From positions 27,192 through 91,191 of the forward strand of contig JAPHQV010000004.1 of assembly GCA_026197075.1 (NCBI GenBank): a stretch of 64,000 nucleotides of DNA, given 5' to 3'. The translations under genes were made by a program, and so were the position numbers. How positions within the stretch are numbered: position 1 is the stretch's first letter; each line of letters opens with the position of its first letter. Shown one piece after another: positions 55,210 to 64,000 of the stretch. Under the pieces are notes generated by a model. It was not told where the DNA came from. It saw only the letters and a program-made list of their open reading frames with translations, and did not search any database. The stretch comes from Gammaproteobacteria bacterium. Its GTDB lineage: Bacteria > Pseudomonadota > Gammaproteobacteria > DSM-19610.

Positions 55210-56040
55210 TCAGGGCGCTCCCGCCCCGGCTTCGATCAGGGTATTCGCCTGGACCTCATGCACGTCCTCGCCCCGCTCGATCATCAGGGTCGTGCTCCAG
55301 AGCCCCGGGGAAGGCAGCTCGACATTGGCGCGGTACAGGCCGGAATCCTTTTCGGGCAACTCCACCCGCTGATCCAGGCGCTGGTCGGACGGGCGCAGGA
55401 ATGCCACCCATACCCGCGCACCGATCACCGGACTGCCATCCCGCGCCGTCACCGTCACCTGAAACGGCTTTGGTTGGCCTGCCACCGGTTTCTCCAGCCA
55501 GCCCTGGCGCACCTGCCAACCGCGCGCCTCCTGCTTGCGCACCTGTTCCAGATACTCATTGTAGAGGGCTTCCTTCTTGTGGAAATCCCGTGCCACGGTG
55601 CCCGGGAAGGCCATGGTGACCTGACGCGCCCGGTCGCTTTCCGGCAACAGCAGACGCGCCAGGGGTGCCGGCATGCCCTGGCGGGACAAGACCACCATGG
55701 TGGCATTGACCAGGAACACCAGACTGAAGAACAGGATGATCACCGCCGGCCCCCAGTGGAACCAGCGGCCGCTGTCTTCACCGGCCATGGCCAGGCGCCG
55801 CTCGCGATGCGAACTGATAATGCCCAGCACGTAGGCGCACACCAGGAACAGGGCCACATAGATGGCCAGCACGTCACCGCCGGGCCAGGCCAGCAGCGCA
55901 TAGGGAACGGTCACACCCACGGCCAGGAAGGCCACGATCACCGCGGCCTGTTTGCCACCCAGGGCGGTGAAGCGGTACAGCAAGACAAACAACAGGACCT
56001 GCAGCAGGATACCAACCGGCAGTGCCAACATGTTTTCCAT
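55210..56040 (-). CDS. ccoH: FixH/CcoH-like protein with extra N-terminal helices
   Basis: 276 residues. The C-terminal ~165 residues match FixH (helix at about 108-128, then FQVTVTARDGSPVIGARVWVAFLRPSDQRLDQRVEL and GLYRANVELPSPGLW), a cbb3 assembly/stability protein. About 100 residues with three more helices precede it (ALPVGILLQVLLFVLLYRF...), which ordinary FixH (about 150-170 residues) lacks. Lies 5 nt after ccoG. Confidence 0.85.
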   Translation of the reverse strand: MENMLALPVGILLQVLLFVLLYRFTALGGKQAAVIVAFLAVGVTVPYALLAWPGGDVLAIYVALFLVCAYVLGIISSHRERRLAMAGEDSGRWFHWGPAVIILFFSLVFLVNATMVVLSRQGMPAPLARLLLPESDRARQVTMAFPGTVARDFHKKEALYNEYLEQVRKQEARGWQVRQGWLEKPVAGQPKPFQVTVTARDGSPVIGARVWVAFLRPSDQRLDQRVELPEKDSGLYRANVELPSPGLWSTTLMIERGEDVHEVQANTLIEAGAGAP

Positions 56041-56045
56041 GGCGG

Positions 56046-57470
56046 CTATTGGCCCCGGGCCGGGATATGGAAGGTGGCGGACTGGCGCACCGTGTTCAGG
56101 TCCGAGGGACCCTGTAGCGGGCGGATCACGAATTCAAAACCGCGTGCCGCCTGGTGTTCACCTTCCTCGTCCAGGCGCACCCGTGCCATGATGCGCAGGC
56201 TCCGCTCCGGGGGCACTTCGATCATCTCCAGGCGACCGAGGTCCAGCTCGGCCCCGGGCAGGCCATCCAGTTCCAACTCGAACACCATGAGCTGACTGGT
56301 TTTGTTGTTGAGCTTGATCTCGTAGCTGTTCTGGACACGGCCGTCGGACAGCATCACGAACAGGGGGTTGCGGATCTGGCTTACCGAGGCATCGAGTTTT
56401 ACCTGGTGCATCACACTCCAGACCAGCGCCAGGGTGGCGACCACCAGGGTTACTCCATAGCCGACATTCTTGGCCGTGAGGCGGCGTGTTGTGCCGCCCT
56501 GCTGCTCGCGTTCGGATGTATATTTGATCAGGCCACGCGGCCAGCCCAGGTTATCCATGATGGTATCGCAGGCATCGATGCACAGGGCGCAGGAAATGCA
56601 CTGGTACTGGAGGCCGTTGCGGATATCGATGCCCGTGGGACACACCTGCACGCAATAGCCACAATCGATGCAGTCGCCTACCCCCTGCTGCTGCCGTTCC
56701 TCGCGGGTCTTGAAGCCGGTGCGGATCTTCTGTCGACCCCGCTCCCCTTCACCACGCGCCTCGTCATAGGCTACTACCAGGGTGTCGCGGTCGAACATGA
56801 CACTCTGGAAGCGCGCATAGGGGCACATGTAGGTACAGACCTGCTCGCGCGCCAGACCGGCCATCACATAGGTGGTCGCCGTCAGGAACAGGGTGGTGGC
56901 GTAGGCGGGGAAAGGCGCGCGACCGGTGAAGAAATCCACCAGAAGTTGCGGGGCCTCGGCCCAATAGAAGGTGAAGGTGATTCCGGTCCAGAAGGCCGTC
57001 AGCAGCCACAGGGCATGGGTGGCGGATTTCTTGATGACCTTTTCGCCGTTCCAGGGCTGCTTGTCGAGACGAATGCGCGCCGGGCGCTCACCCTGCACCA
57101 ATCGCTCGATGAGGACGTACAGGTCCGTCCAGAGGGTCTGGAAACAGAAATAGCCGCAGAACACCCGTCCCGCCAGGCCGGTGACGAAAAACAGCAGCAG
57201 CGCGGCGATCAGCAACAGGCCAGCCAGCCACATGATGTCCTGGGCATGCACCACCAGGTCGAAGAGGTAGAAACGTCGGCTGGTGATATCGAACACCACC
57301 GCGTGATCCGGACCCAGCTCCCGACTCCAGGGCAACCAGGGCAGCAGGAAATAGACGCCATAGGCGAGGGCCAGAATGCCCCACTTGAACGAGCGGAAGC
57401 GCCCCTGCACCGAACGGGGATAGATGGGAATACGCTTTTCGTACAGGGCCTGTGTGCCCGTATCGTTCAT
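56046..57470 (-). CDS. ccoG: cbb3 oxidase accessory protein CcoG
   Basis: 474 residues. Several helices (about 35-55, 85-105, 160-180, 195-215, 340-360), then two 4Fe-4S motifs CIDCGYCVQVCPTGID and CISCALCIDACD near 250-285, and a C-terminal immunoglobulin-like domain. CcoG (FixG/RdxA) reduces Cu(II) for oxidase assembly. It follows ccoP after 140 nt holding an inverted repeat. Confidence 0.96.
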   Translation of the reverse strand: MNDTGTQALYEKRIPIYPRSVQGRFRSFKWGILALAYGVYFLLPWLPWSRELGPDHAVVFDITSRRFYLFDLVVHAQDIMWLAGLLLIAALLLFFVTGLAGRVFCGYFCFQTLWTDLYVLIERLVQGERPARIRLDKQPWNGEKVIKKSATHALWLLTAFWTGITFTFYWAEAPQLLVDFFTGRAPFPAYATTLFLTATTYVMAGLAREQVCTYMCPYARFQSVMFDRDTLVVAYDEARGEGERGRQKIRTGFKTREERQQQGVGDCIDCGYCVQVCPTGIDIRNGLQYQCISCALCIDACDTIMDNLGWPRGLIKYTSEREQQGGTTRRLTAKNVGYGVTLVVATLALVWSVMHQVKLDASVSQIRNPLFVMLSDGRVQNSYEIKLNNKTSQLMVFELELDGLPGAELDLGRLEMIEVPPERSLRIMARVRLDEEGEHQAARGFEFVIRPLQGPSDLNTVRQSATFHIPARGQ

Positions 57471-57537
57471 TACGTTCCTGCCTGAGATGCGCGCGCCCGG
57501 TCAGGCCGGGCGCGGATCACGGTTTTGCATTGCACCG

Positions 57538-57587
57538 GTAGAAGCGGGTTTCGCCCACGAATGTTCGCGGGCGAAGCCCGCCCCTAC
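57538..57587. repeat. GTAGGAGCGG-type inverted repeat D
   Basis: Arms 57538-57561 and 57564-57587, 24 nt, nearly complementary (GTAGAAGCGGGTTTCGCCCACG versus its mirror with two mismatches), with a 2-nt spacer. Same repeat class as those at 16678, 22581 and 49396. Lies between ccoP and ccoG. Confidence 0.8.
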
Positions 57588-57610
57588 GCTCCATCGCGAG
57601 GCACGGTTTC

Positions 57611-58549
57611 CTACTGTCCGCCGCCAAGCTGATGTACGTAGACGGTCAACAGGCGAATCTGTTCTTCCGACAAACGGTCCTGCCAAGCCGGCATCTCGCG
57701 CACTACGCCATCACGGACAACCTTCTTGACCGCCGCCAGGCGTGCCTCGTGATCCTGGGCGCCAGGCACATCGGCTACCGTCCAGATATTATCGGTGAGA
57801 TTGGGCGCCCCCTGGGACTTCATGCCCGTACCCTCGGAGGTATGGCAGTAGTAGCAGCCACCGGCCTCGCCCTGGAAGATCTGTTTTCCGCTGGCCGCCA
57901 GATCGGTATCCACTTCGTGGCCGGAAAGGCTCAGCACATAGCTGGCCACGGCGTCGAGTTGCTGGTCATCGAAGGTTTCGCGGAAGGCCGGCATGAAACC
58001 CATGCGACCCTCGGCGATGGTCAGCTGGATCTCTTCCACGGAGCCACCCCACAACCAGCTGTCATCCACAAGATTGGGGAAAAGACCCATCACGCCGGCA
58101 CCACCGGCGCCATGGCAGGCGGCACAGTTGTCACCGAACAGACCGCGCGCGACGGAGCGAGTGAAGGCCAGCATTTCCTCGTCGGCAAGGATCTCGTCGT
58201 AACTGGCGGCAGCCACCTGCTCCATGTACTCACGGGAACGCACCGCATGCTTGCCTTCCTGCATGTCGCGCAACAACAGGGCACGGGTGTTCCAGTGGGT
58301 TTCGACCTGCTCACCCGCGTCATTGGTGAAGGTGATGGTGTTCATCACACCCTTGGTGTAGGTGGAGGCCACGGGCCAGGCCGGGTACAGTACCCAGTAG
58401 ATCAGGGCGAACACCACGGTGGCATAGAAGGACCAGACCCACCAGTTGGGCAGCGGATTGTTGAATTCCTGCAGATCGCCATCCCAGGCATGGCCGGTGG
58501 TCTGGACCGCGCCCTGCTTCTGTGCGTCCTGTTTCTGTGACTCGCTCAT
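57611..58549 (-). CDS. ccoP: cbb3 oxidase subunit III CcoP
   Basis: Diheme cytochrome c subunit, 312 residues. An N-terminal helix (about 38-58, WWVWSFYATVVFALIYWVLYPAW) then two c-type heme sites, CAACH in DNCAACHGAGG and CYYCH in GGCYYCHTSEG, each with downstream Met ligands (MGFMPAFRETF, MPAWQDRLS). Passes electrons to CcoO/CcoN. Start overlaps ccoQ by 4 nt. Confidence 0.96.
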   Translation of the reverse strand: MSESQKQDAQKQGAVQTTGHAWDGDLQEFNNPLPNWWVWSFYATVVFALIYWVLYPAWPVASTYTKGVMNTITFTNDAGEQVETHWNTRALLLRDMQEGKHAVRSREYMEQVAAASYDEILADEEMLAFTRSVARGLFGDNCAACHGAGGAGVMGLFPNLVDDSWLWGGSVEEIQLTIAEGRMGFMPAFRETFDDQQLDAVASYVLSLSGHEVDTDLAASGKQIFQGEAGGCYYCHTSEGTGMKSQGAPNLTDNIWTVADVPGAQDHEARLAAVKKVVRDGVVREMPAWQDRLSEEQIRLLTVYVHQLGGGQ

Positions 58550-58758
58550 TTTTTGCCTGCCTTGTCGGAACCGGTCTCCCGGTCCTGCTCATCATCGTCA
58601 TCTTGAAGCGGGATGTACTTGTAGGATTCCAGTCGCTTGCCGCGCTGCTTTCCGGTGTACACGTAGATCAGAATTCCACAGAAGGTCAGGAAGAACAGCA
58701 CCAGTGCCACCACCTTGCTGTTTTCCATCCGGGTGAACCACATGAACCAATCCGGCAT
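58546..58758 (-). CDS. ccoQ: cbb3 oxidase subunit CcoQ
   Basis: 70 residues: one helix (KVVALVLFFLTFCGILIYVY) followed by a charged tail KQRGKRLESYKYIPLQDDDDEQ, typical of CcoQ/FixQ, which stabilises the oxidase. Start ATG at 58758; ribosome site AGGTAGGT just upstream. Lies between ccoO (87-nt gap) and ccoP (4-nt overlap). Confidence 0.93.
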   Translation of the reverse strand: MPDWFMWFTRMENSKVVALVLFFLTFCGILIYVYTGKQRGKRLESYKYIPLQDDDDEQDRETGSDKAGKK

Positions 58759-58845
58759 TTACCTACCTTCCACGCTGCCTCGCCCAGGAAATTGTGCTGT
58801 TACCGTCACGCCTGCCGGGGCGGGAATGACGGAATCCAGAAGCCC

Positions 58846-59583
58846 TCAGCGAAATTCGACAAAATAACCCTGGTCATACTGGCCAAAGTCCACCATGGTG
58901 CCCAGCACCTGCAAATAGGCCACTATGGCGTCCATTTCCGTGATGCGGCCACGATTCCCGTCGTAATTACCGTTCAGGGCCTGGCGCATCAGGTTTTCCT
59001 CGGCATTGAGGATATCCAGTTGTTTGGCCACCTCTTCACCGAATCGTTCCACATTGGCTTCGTACTCCTCCTGGCTGGCGGAGTACGGGACACCGGCCGT
59101 GCGCAGGGCTCGCATGCGGGCCTGGATGTCGGAATAGGGGAGATCGTTCTCCAGCAACCAGGGGTAGTTGGGCATGATGGAACCCGGCACCACGTCGCGG
59201 GGCCGCAGCAGGTGAGCCACGTGCCATTCATTGGAGTACTTGCCGCCCACGCGACCGAGGTCGGGACCGGTACGCTTGGAACCCCACTGGAAGGGGTGGT
59301 CGTACTGGGATTCGGCGGCCAGGGAGTAGTGACCATAGCGCAGCATTTCATCGCGGAAAGGGCGGATCATCTGCGAGTGGCACAGGTAACAGCCCTCGCG
59401 CTGATAGATGTCACGGCCGCGCAACTCCAGGGGTGTGTAGGGACGCACGCCCTCCACCTTCTCGATGGTGTCCTCGATGAAGAACAGGGGAACGATTTCC
59501 ACCAGGCCCCCGATGCTGATCACGATCATGGTGAGCGCAATCAGGAGGCCGGCATTGGTTTCGATACTTTCGTGCTTGATCAC
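58846..59583 (-). CDS. ccoO: cbb3 oxidase subunit II CcoO
   Basis: Monoheme cytochrome c subunit, 245 residues. N-terminal anchor ([23 protein letters not shown], about 13-35), heme site CYLCH in [15 protein letters not shown] near 78, with [16 protein letters not shown] and the distal Met in [23 protein letters not shown] near the end is typical. Follows ccoN by 24 nt. Confidence 0.97.
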   Translation of the reverse strand: MIKHESIETNAGLLIALTMIVISIGGLVEIVPLFFIEDTIEKVEGVRPYTPLELRGRDIYQREGCYLCHSQMIRPFRDEMLRYGHYSLAAESQYDHPFQWGSKRTGPDLGRVGGKYSNEWHVAHLLRPRDVVPGSIMPNYPWLLENDLPYSDIQARMRALRTAGVPYSASQEEYEANVERFGEEVAKQLDILNAEENLMRQALNGNYDGNRGRITEMDAIVAYLQVLGTMVDFGQYDQGYFVEFR

Positions 59584-59607
59584 TGTCGTCGTCTCCGTTG
59601 CGGCGCC

Positions 59608-61062
59608 TTAGGCGCGAGCCATCTTGGCGGCGATCTTGGCTTCCATCGCTGCCTGCTCCGCCTTGGCCTGGCGAATGGTCATGAGAATGTTGTAGGCCAT
59701 GATGATGACACCGGACAGGAAGAAAGCACCGCCGATGGCGCGCACCACGTAGGGAACGTGCATGAAGGTTACGGTTTCCATGAAGGTGTAGGCCAGGTTG
59801 CCGAAGTCGTCGAAGGCACGCAGCATCAGGCCCTGACCGATGCCGGACACCCACATCGCGGTGATGTACAGCAGGATACCGATGGTAGCCAGGAAGAAGT
59901 GTACATACACCAGGCGCGTGCTGTAGAGCCGGGTGTCATACAGGCGTGGAATCATGTGATAGAAGGAGCCGAAGGAAATCAGCGCCACCCAACCCAGTGC
60001 GCCGGAATGCACATGGCCGATGGTCCAGTCAGTGTAATGCGACAGGGCATTCACGCTCTTCAGGGACATGAGCGGGCCTTCGAAGGTCGACATGCCGTAG
60101 AAGGAAAGAGCCGCGATCAGGAACAGCATGATGGGGTCGGTACGCAGTTTATGCCAGGCCCCGGACAGGGTCATGATGCCGTTGATCATGCCGCCCCAGG
60201 AAGGCAGTAGCAGCATGATGGAGAAGGTGGCCGCCAGGGTGGAGGTCCAGTCCGGCAGCGCGGTCCAGTGCAGGTGATGGGCGCCCACCCACATATAGAG
60301 GAAGGAGAGGGCCCAGAAATGCACGATGGACAGGCGATAGGAGTACACCGGACGGCCGGCCTGTTTGGGCACGAAGTAGTACATCATGCCGAGGAAGGCA
60401 GCGGTCAGGAAGAAGCCCACGGCGTTATGGCCATACCACCACTGCACCATGGCGTCCTGCACGCCCGAGTAGACACTGTAGGACTTGAGCGTGAACAGGC
60501 CGACGGGGATGGCGATGTTGTTGAAGATATGCAGGATCGCGGTGGCCAGGATGAAGGCCAGGTAGAACCAGTTGGCCACGTAGATGTGCGGCTGGGAGCG
60601 AAGGCGCAGGGTCTGCACATAGAGCCAGAAGTAGCAGACCCAGACCACGGTGATGGCGATATCCAGGGGCCATTCGAATTCCGCGTATTCCTTGGACTGG
60701 GTAAAGCCCAGCATATAGCTGAGGGCGCCCAACAGGATCACCGCCTGCCATCCCCAGAAGGTAATGCTGGCCAGGGTGTCGCTGTACAGCCGGGTCTGGC
60801 AGGTGCGCTGCAGGACATAGTAGGAGGTCGCAAACAGGGCGCTGCCACCGAAGCCGAAGATCACCAGGGTGGTATGGACCGGGCGCAGACGGCCGAAGGT
60901 GATTTCGGGGATATCAAAATTGAGAAAGGGGTAGGCCAGCTGCAGGGCCGCATAGAGACCCGCGCTCATGCCCAGGAGGCCCCAGACCAGGGCCATGATG
61001 GAAAATTTACGGATGATTTCGTAGTTGTATTCTTGCGGGGTCGCAACGCTGCTGTGTGCCAT
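59608..61062 (-). CDS. ccoN: cbb3 oxidase catalytic subunit I CcoN
   Basis: 484 residues with 12 helices, the heme b/heme b3-CuB subunit that reduces oxygen at high affinity. Conserved: [53 protein letters not shown] (the active-site helix with His and the cross-linked Tyr), [11 protein letters not shown] and [26 protein letters not shown] with heme-ligand histidines. GAGG 8 nt before the ATG at 61062; the frame extends to a TTG at 61074. First gene of the cluster. Confidence 0.97.
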   Translation of the reverse strand: MAHSSVATPQEYNYEIIRKFSIMALVWGLLGMSAGLYAALQLAYPFLNFDIPEITFGRLRPVHTTLVIFGFGGSALFATSYYVLQRTCQTRLYSDTLASITFWGWQAVILLGALSYMLGFTQSKEYAEFEWPLDIAITVVWVCYFWLYVQTLRLRSQPHIYVANWFYLAFILATAILHIFNNIAIPVGLFTLKSYSVYSGVQDAMVQWWYGHNAVGFFLTAAFLGMMYYFVPKQAGRPVYSYRLSIVHFWALSFLYMWVGAHHLHWTALPDWTSTLAATFSIMLLLPSWGGMINGIMTLSGAWHKLRTDPIMLFLIAALSFYGMSTFEGPLMSLKSVNALSHYTDWTIGHVHSGALGWVALISFGSFYHMIPRLYDTRLYSTRLVYVHFFLATIGILLYITAMWVSGIGQGLMLRAFDDFGNLAYTFMETVTFMHVPYVVRAIGGAFFLSGVIIMAYNILMTIRQAKAEQAAMEAKIAAKMARA

Positions 61063-61142
61063 GGCCTGCCTCAATAACGGCGGAGCCCGGCCAGCCGGTC
61101 GGGTCCATGTCGGGAACGGAAATATCAGGGCATTCTAATATA

Positions 61143-61156
61143 TTGACAGGCGTCAA
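61143..61156. promoter_or_regulatory. FNR/FixK box of the cco operon
   Basis: TTGAC-AGGC-GTCAA, a perfect 5+4+5 dyad matching the FNR/ANR/FixK consensus TTGA(T/C)-N4-(A/G)TCAA. It lies 81 nt upstream of the ccoN ATG and is the expected low-oxygen switch for this oxidase. The precise -10 could not be placed with confidence. Confidence 0.82.
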
Positions 61157-61267
61157 GTAAACCCTCTTGAAATGCAGGGGTATACCGGATGCCGGACGGG
61201 ACAAGTGTAGGGCGGGCAGGCCGTCCCGGCCATTCCCCGTCCGGGAGGGGTGGGCGCGTGGGCCGGT

Positions 61268-62191
61268 TCAGGCCCCGACGAGGCCGACGAGCAGGGGAAT
61301 GTAGTGGTCCACGAGCAGGAAGGCGAACAGGGCCATGAGGTAGAAGATGGAATACCCGAAGGTTTTCATGGCATGACCTTCGTCACGCAGCAGTCGCCAG
61401 GCATGCTGCAGAAACACCCCCCCGAGGGCCAGCGCACCCACCAGGTACAGGAGTCCGCTCATGTGGGTCAGGTAGGGCAGCAGGCTGACCAGCAGCAACA
61501 GCACCGTGTAGAGCAGGATGTGCAGGCGGGTCAGGTTCACCCCGTGGGTGACCGGCAGCATGGGAATGTCGACGCTGGCATATTCCTGGCGCCGGTGGAT
61601 GGCCAACGCCCAGAAATGGGGCGGCGTCCAGACGAAGATGATGAGGAACAGCAGCAAGGCATGGGGATCGACCGATCCGGTTACCGCCACCCAGCCCAGC
61701 ACCGGCGGCGCGGCACCGGCGGCACCGCCGATGACGATGTTCTGCGGCGTGGCGCGCTTGAGATACAGGGTGTAGATGACGGCATAGCCGATCAGGGAGG
61801 CAAAGGTCAGCACCGCGGTCAGGCTGTTCACGAAGGCCACCAGGATGGCCATGGCGAACAGGCCGGTGGCCACGGCGAACAACAGGCAATTACGGCTGCT
61901 CAACTGGCCGTTGGCCACGGGCCGGTGGCGGGTACGCGCCATGCGCGCGTCGATGTGGCGATCGACCACATGGTTGATGGCCGCCGCCGAGGCCGCCGCC
62001 AACCCGATACCCAGGGTTCCGAACACCAGGGCATCCAGGGGCACCAGGCCGGGTGTGGCCAGGAACATGCCCACCATGGCCGTGAACACGATCAATGCCA
62101 CCACCTTCAGCTTGCACACCGCCAGGTAGTCGCGCAGTTGTTCCGCCAGGGCTTCCGTCAGGGAAAATTCTCGCAGCTGTTCCGACATCAT
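61268..62191 (-). CDS. cyoE: Protoheme IX farnesyltransferase
   Basis: Makes heme O from heme B by adding a farnesyl group. 307 residues with eight or nine helices. UbiA-type substrate motifs [26 protein letters not shown] and [24 protein letters not shown] are complete, plus [15 protein letters not shown]. The ATG at 62191 follows GGGGG by 9 nt; ATGs three bases later or six earlier are possible. It is followed upstream by the thioredoxin-like gene with no ctaA between. Confidence 0.96.
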   Translation of the reverse strand: MMSEQLREFSLTEALAEQLRDYLAVCKLKVVALIVFTAMVGMFLATPGLVPLDALVFGTLGIGLAAASAAAINHVVDRHIDARMARTRHRPVANGQLSSRNCLLFAVATGLFAMAILVAFVNSLTAVLTFASLIGYAVIYTLYLKRATPQNIVIGGAAGAAPPVLGWVAVTGSVDPHALLLFLIIFVWTPPHFWALAIHRRQEYASVDIPMLPVTHGVNLTRLHILLYTVLLLLVSLLPYLTHMSGLLYLVGALALGGVFLQHAWRLLRDEGHAMKTFGYSIFYLMALFAFLLVDHYIPLLVGLVGA

Positions 62192-62221
62192 GACCATAAC
62201 CCCCAATTACAACGAGTACCG

Positions 62222-62860
62222 CTAACCCACATAGGAAACGAGCAACAGGCGCTCCAGGTCCTTGACGATGCCGCGCAACTCGGCATCCGCCTGATAGCGC
62301 ATCATCAGATTGCCCAGGGGATCAACAAGGTAGAGGCGGCCTTCCGTCAATACATCCTCCTCCCGGGCCATCTGGAAGCTTTGCTGCAAGCCGTTCATTT
62401 CGCTGGCGCCGCCGTGGGCGATCACCAGGCCGGGATAGTGCGCCTGCAGATCCTGCAGGGCCGCCGCATCCATGCCCTGCACCAGTAACAGGCGCTGTAC
62501 CCGATCGATGTTCTTGCCCTGGGCGAGGCGCACCTGGTGCATGCGTACCAACTGCTCCAGGCAGGGACTTCCGCATTCGGGGCCGGACCAGAGCACATAG
62601 GTCCACTTGCCCTGCAGGAACGTCTCCTCCAGTGGTCCGCCTTCCACCGTCGCCAGGGACGCGAAATGCAGGTCGCGGGGCGGCTGCACCAGTTCACCAT
62701 GGTTGGTGGTGCCGTCCGGGCGCCAGTCCGGGAACACGAAGAAGGCCAGCCAGGCGATTACCACCGGCAGGGCGAAAATCCCGAACACCAGCAGCAGCGT
62801 CAACCTCGACTTCGCCCGATTGGGCACACCTGCCGTCATGATTGCCTCACCACTATTCAT
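62222..62860 (-). CDS. Thioredoxin-like protein of the cox assembly cluster
   Basis: 212 residues: one membrane helix (about 18-40, LTLLLVFGIFALPVVIAWLAFFVF) and a periplasmic part with a thioredoxin-like CGSPC in GPECGSPCLEQLVRMHQVRLAQ and GRLYLVDPLGNLMMRYQ. It is the gene found between SURF1 and heme A synthase in Pseudomonas cox clusters; SCO-like copper or thiol roles are inferred. ATGA overlap with SURF1. Confidence 0.82.
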   Translation of the reverse strand: MNSGEAIMTAGVPNRAKSRLTLLLVFGIFALPVVIAWLAFFVFPDWRPDGTTNHGELVQPPRDLHFASLATVEGGPLEETFLQGKWTYVLWSGPECGSPCLEQLVRMHQVRLAQGKNIDRVQRLLLVQGMDAAALQDLQAHYPGLVIAHGGASEMNGLQQSFQMAREEDVLTEGRLYLVDPLGNLMMRYQADAELRGIVKDLERLLLVSYVG

Positions 62861-63594
62861 TGTTTTCCGATTCGCCTGCAATTGACCACGATGTAAATCA
62901 CCAGCAAGGCCGTCGCCAGCCCAAACCATTGCACTGCGTAGCCCATATTCTGTTCCGGCCCAAAGCCCTTCACCGGCTCCCATTCACGCACGAATCCGTG
63001 CTCCTGGTCCGACCCCAGCAGGAGCAGCATGGGCAACAAGGGGTAACCCAACTGCCTGGCCTGCAGATCCAGGCGAACCCGTTGCAACACCTTGGGCCAA
63101 CCCGGCTCGCGATCCTCGCCCTCACCGAGGGTGATGGTACGTGTCGGCTGCTTCAGCATGCCCTCCAGCTGCACCGGAGTGTCGGGTGTCGGCACGTCCG
63201 GCAACACCGAACGGCTGGGTCCCCGGGGCACCCAACCACGGTTGACCAGGATACCCTGCTCGCTACCTTCGATACGCAGGGGCGTAAACACATGGTAACC
63301 CGCCACTCCCTGGTGGGTACGGTTGTCGAGCAGGAACTGGTGGCCGGTGTCGAAACGACCGCGCACCTGCGCGGGGCGGTATTCCAGCTCCTCGTCTGCC
63401 ACCAGGTCGGCCCGCACCTCGATGGACACCTCGCGCTCCATTCCCTGGTATTGCTCCAGCAACGCCCGCTTTTGCGCTGCCCGGTCCAGCTGCCAGAAAC
63501 CCAGCCCCGTCAGCAAACTCAGCAACAACAGGGTCAGCAGGGTAATGAACAGCGCCGGCGGCCGAAATTCAACGCTGCCCAGTCGCACAGACAC
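62857..63594 (-). CDS. SURF1-family oxidase assembly protein
   Basis: 245 residues, two helices (about 14-34, LFITLLTLLLLSLLTGLGFWQLDRA, and about 222-240) around a periplasmic domain. GFWQLDRA, VRGRFDTGHQFLLDNRTHQGVAGYHVFTPL and VNRGWVPRG are SURF1 hallmarks. SURF1 inserts heme a into aa3-type oxidases. Divergent from the DUF2909 gene over 74 nt. Confidence 0.95.
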   Translation of the reverse strand: MSVRLGSVEFRPPALFITLLTLLLLSLLTGLGFWQLDRAAQKRALLEQYQGMEREVSIEVRADLVADEELEYRPAQVRGRFDTGHQFLLDNRTHQGVAGYHVFTPLRIEGSEQGILVNRGWVPRGPSRSVLPDVPTPDTPVQLEGMLKQPTRTITLGEGEDREPGWPKVLQRVRLDLQARQLGYPLLPMLLLLGSDQEHGFVREWEPVKGFGPEQNMGYAVQWFGLATALLVIYIVVNCRRIGKQ

Positions 63595-63668
63595 CCCTGC
63601 TCCGTCGGTCGCATCGCGCCGGAACCCTGGCGTATACTGCCGGCAACAACGGCACGAGTGACGATTCC

Positions 63669-63893
63669 ATGGAACTGCTTCCCAAACTGTTTGTCATCCT
63701 GATGCTGCTGGGCATCGTCGGAAGCCTCGGCAGCGGTCTGTTCTACCTGGTGCGCGACAAGGACAACTCCGACCGTACCGCCCGCGCCCTGACCGTCCGC
63801 ATCCTGCTATCGGTCTTCCTCTTCGCCATGCTCATGCTGGGCATCTTCACCGGGGTCATCGAACCCCACGGGGTCAATCCCAACATTCGTTAG
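63669..63893 (+). CDS. DUF2909 twin-transmembrane protein
   Basis: 74 residues with two helices (about 6-28 and 47-66): LFVILMLLGIVGSLGSGLFYLVRDKD and TVRILLSVFLFAMLMLGIFTGVIEPHGVNP. Uncharacterised, consistently beside coxC and SURF1 in gammaproteobacteria, so aa3-oxidase genes may lie right of the window. Followed by the arm-core-arm repeat. Confidence 0.9.
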   Translation: MELLPKLFVILMLLGIVGSLGSGLFYLVRDKDNSDRTARALTVRILLSVFLFAMLMLGIFTGVIEPHGVNPNIR

Positions 63894-63920
63894 ACACTAC
63901 GGCGGCCTGAGCCGTCGGGG

Positions 63921-64000
63921 TTCTGCCTCGAAACCGTAGGCCGCATGGACGCGGCCTTCGAGCGTACAGGGATGTATTTACAGCGAGTTTCGAGGCAGAA
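63921..64000. repeat. Arm-core-arm repeat element, copy 2 (cut by the window)
   Basis: Reverse orientation of the element at 13885. Arm TTCTGCCTCGAAAC (63921-63934), conserved core 63935-63986, then GTTTCGAGGCAGAA (63987-64000), the exact complement of the first arm, reaching the window edge. Core differs from copy 1 at three of 50 shared positions; arms are unrelated to those of copy 1. The arms probably continue past the edge. Confidence 0.82.

Noticed and set aside
61132..61156. TTGACG...TAGAAT as a sigma-70 promoter for ccoN
   Set aside because: The spacer would be only 13 nt; the FNR/FixK reading of the same bases is stronger.

Overview
The window is a GC-rich, densely coded stretch of a chromosome from a gammaproteobacterium. 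Evidence is gene order: several blocks match those I know from Pseudomonas and relatives (pilU-pilT/yggS-proC-yggT-DUF4426; radC/coaBC-dut-algC-argB with rpmB-rpmG; coaD-ferredoxin-ggt; rsmD-M16 pair/ftsY-ftsE-ftsX-rpoH; ccoNOQP-ccoGHS; cyoE/SURF1/DUF2909). A cyclic-nucleotide/rhodanese protein beside a persulfide-dioxygenase-like enzyme and an Alvin-type ferredoxin fit a sulfur-handling lineage such as Chromatiales, but that placement is inference. No rRNA, tRNA, CRISPR array, prophage or intact insertion sequence was seen.

Layout. 1-3.1 kb: phosphoketolase (cut by the window edge) and acetate kinase. 3.2-10.5 kb: twitching ATPases pilU and pilT, divergent yggS-proC-yggT, then a dynamin-like GTPase where I would expect metX-metW, then a DUF4426 protein. 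10.4-16.5 kb: TauE/SafE protein, AmpG-like permease, exonuclease III beside pyrE, a TSUP permease, a coiled-coil DUF4124 protein and argB. 16.8-22.5 kb: membrane-anchored AlgC, dut, coaBC, radC, rpmB-rpmG. 22.6-31.5 kb: fatty-acid desaturase, globin-coupled diguanylate cyclase, a four-gene Gld-like ABC cluster, mutM and a PAS histidine kinase. 31.5-38.1 kb: ggt, ferredoxin, coaD, yaiI, the cNMP/rhodanese and metallo-beta-lactamase pair, and an EAL-HDOD protein.

38.3-44.9 kb is the region I find most novel. A QseBC/PmrAB-type two-component system faces a five-gene operon across two perfect CTTAA-N6-CTTAA boxes. The operon encodes a thermostable-hemolysin/GNAT-like protein, an AMP-forming ligase lacking its usual catalytic lysine, a heme-oxygenase-like diiron enzyme, a short-chain dehydrogenase and an exported TPR protein. 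It looks like a small biosynthetic pathway for a modified acyl compound, controlled by an envelope-stress type regulator.

44.9-54.8 kb: VIT1-like transporter, glyoxalase-fold protein, rsmD, an active/inactive M16 peptidase pair, ftsYEX, a REC-REC-GGDEF regulator, and rpoH preceded by an almost perfect CIRCE operator. 54.8-64 kb: the cbb3 oxidase cluster, with an FNR/FixK box upstream of ccoN, no ccoI, and a 30-residue membrane peptide at its end; then cyoE, a membrane thioredoxin-like protein and SURF1 without ctaA between them, and DUF2909.

Repeats are rich: four GTAGGAGCGG-type inverted repeats, a 110-bp IS5-like MITE whose CTAG target duplication supplies a stop codon, and two copies of an element with a conserved ~50-nt core flanked by copy-specific self-complementary arms.
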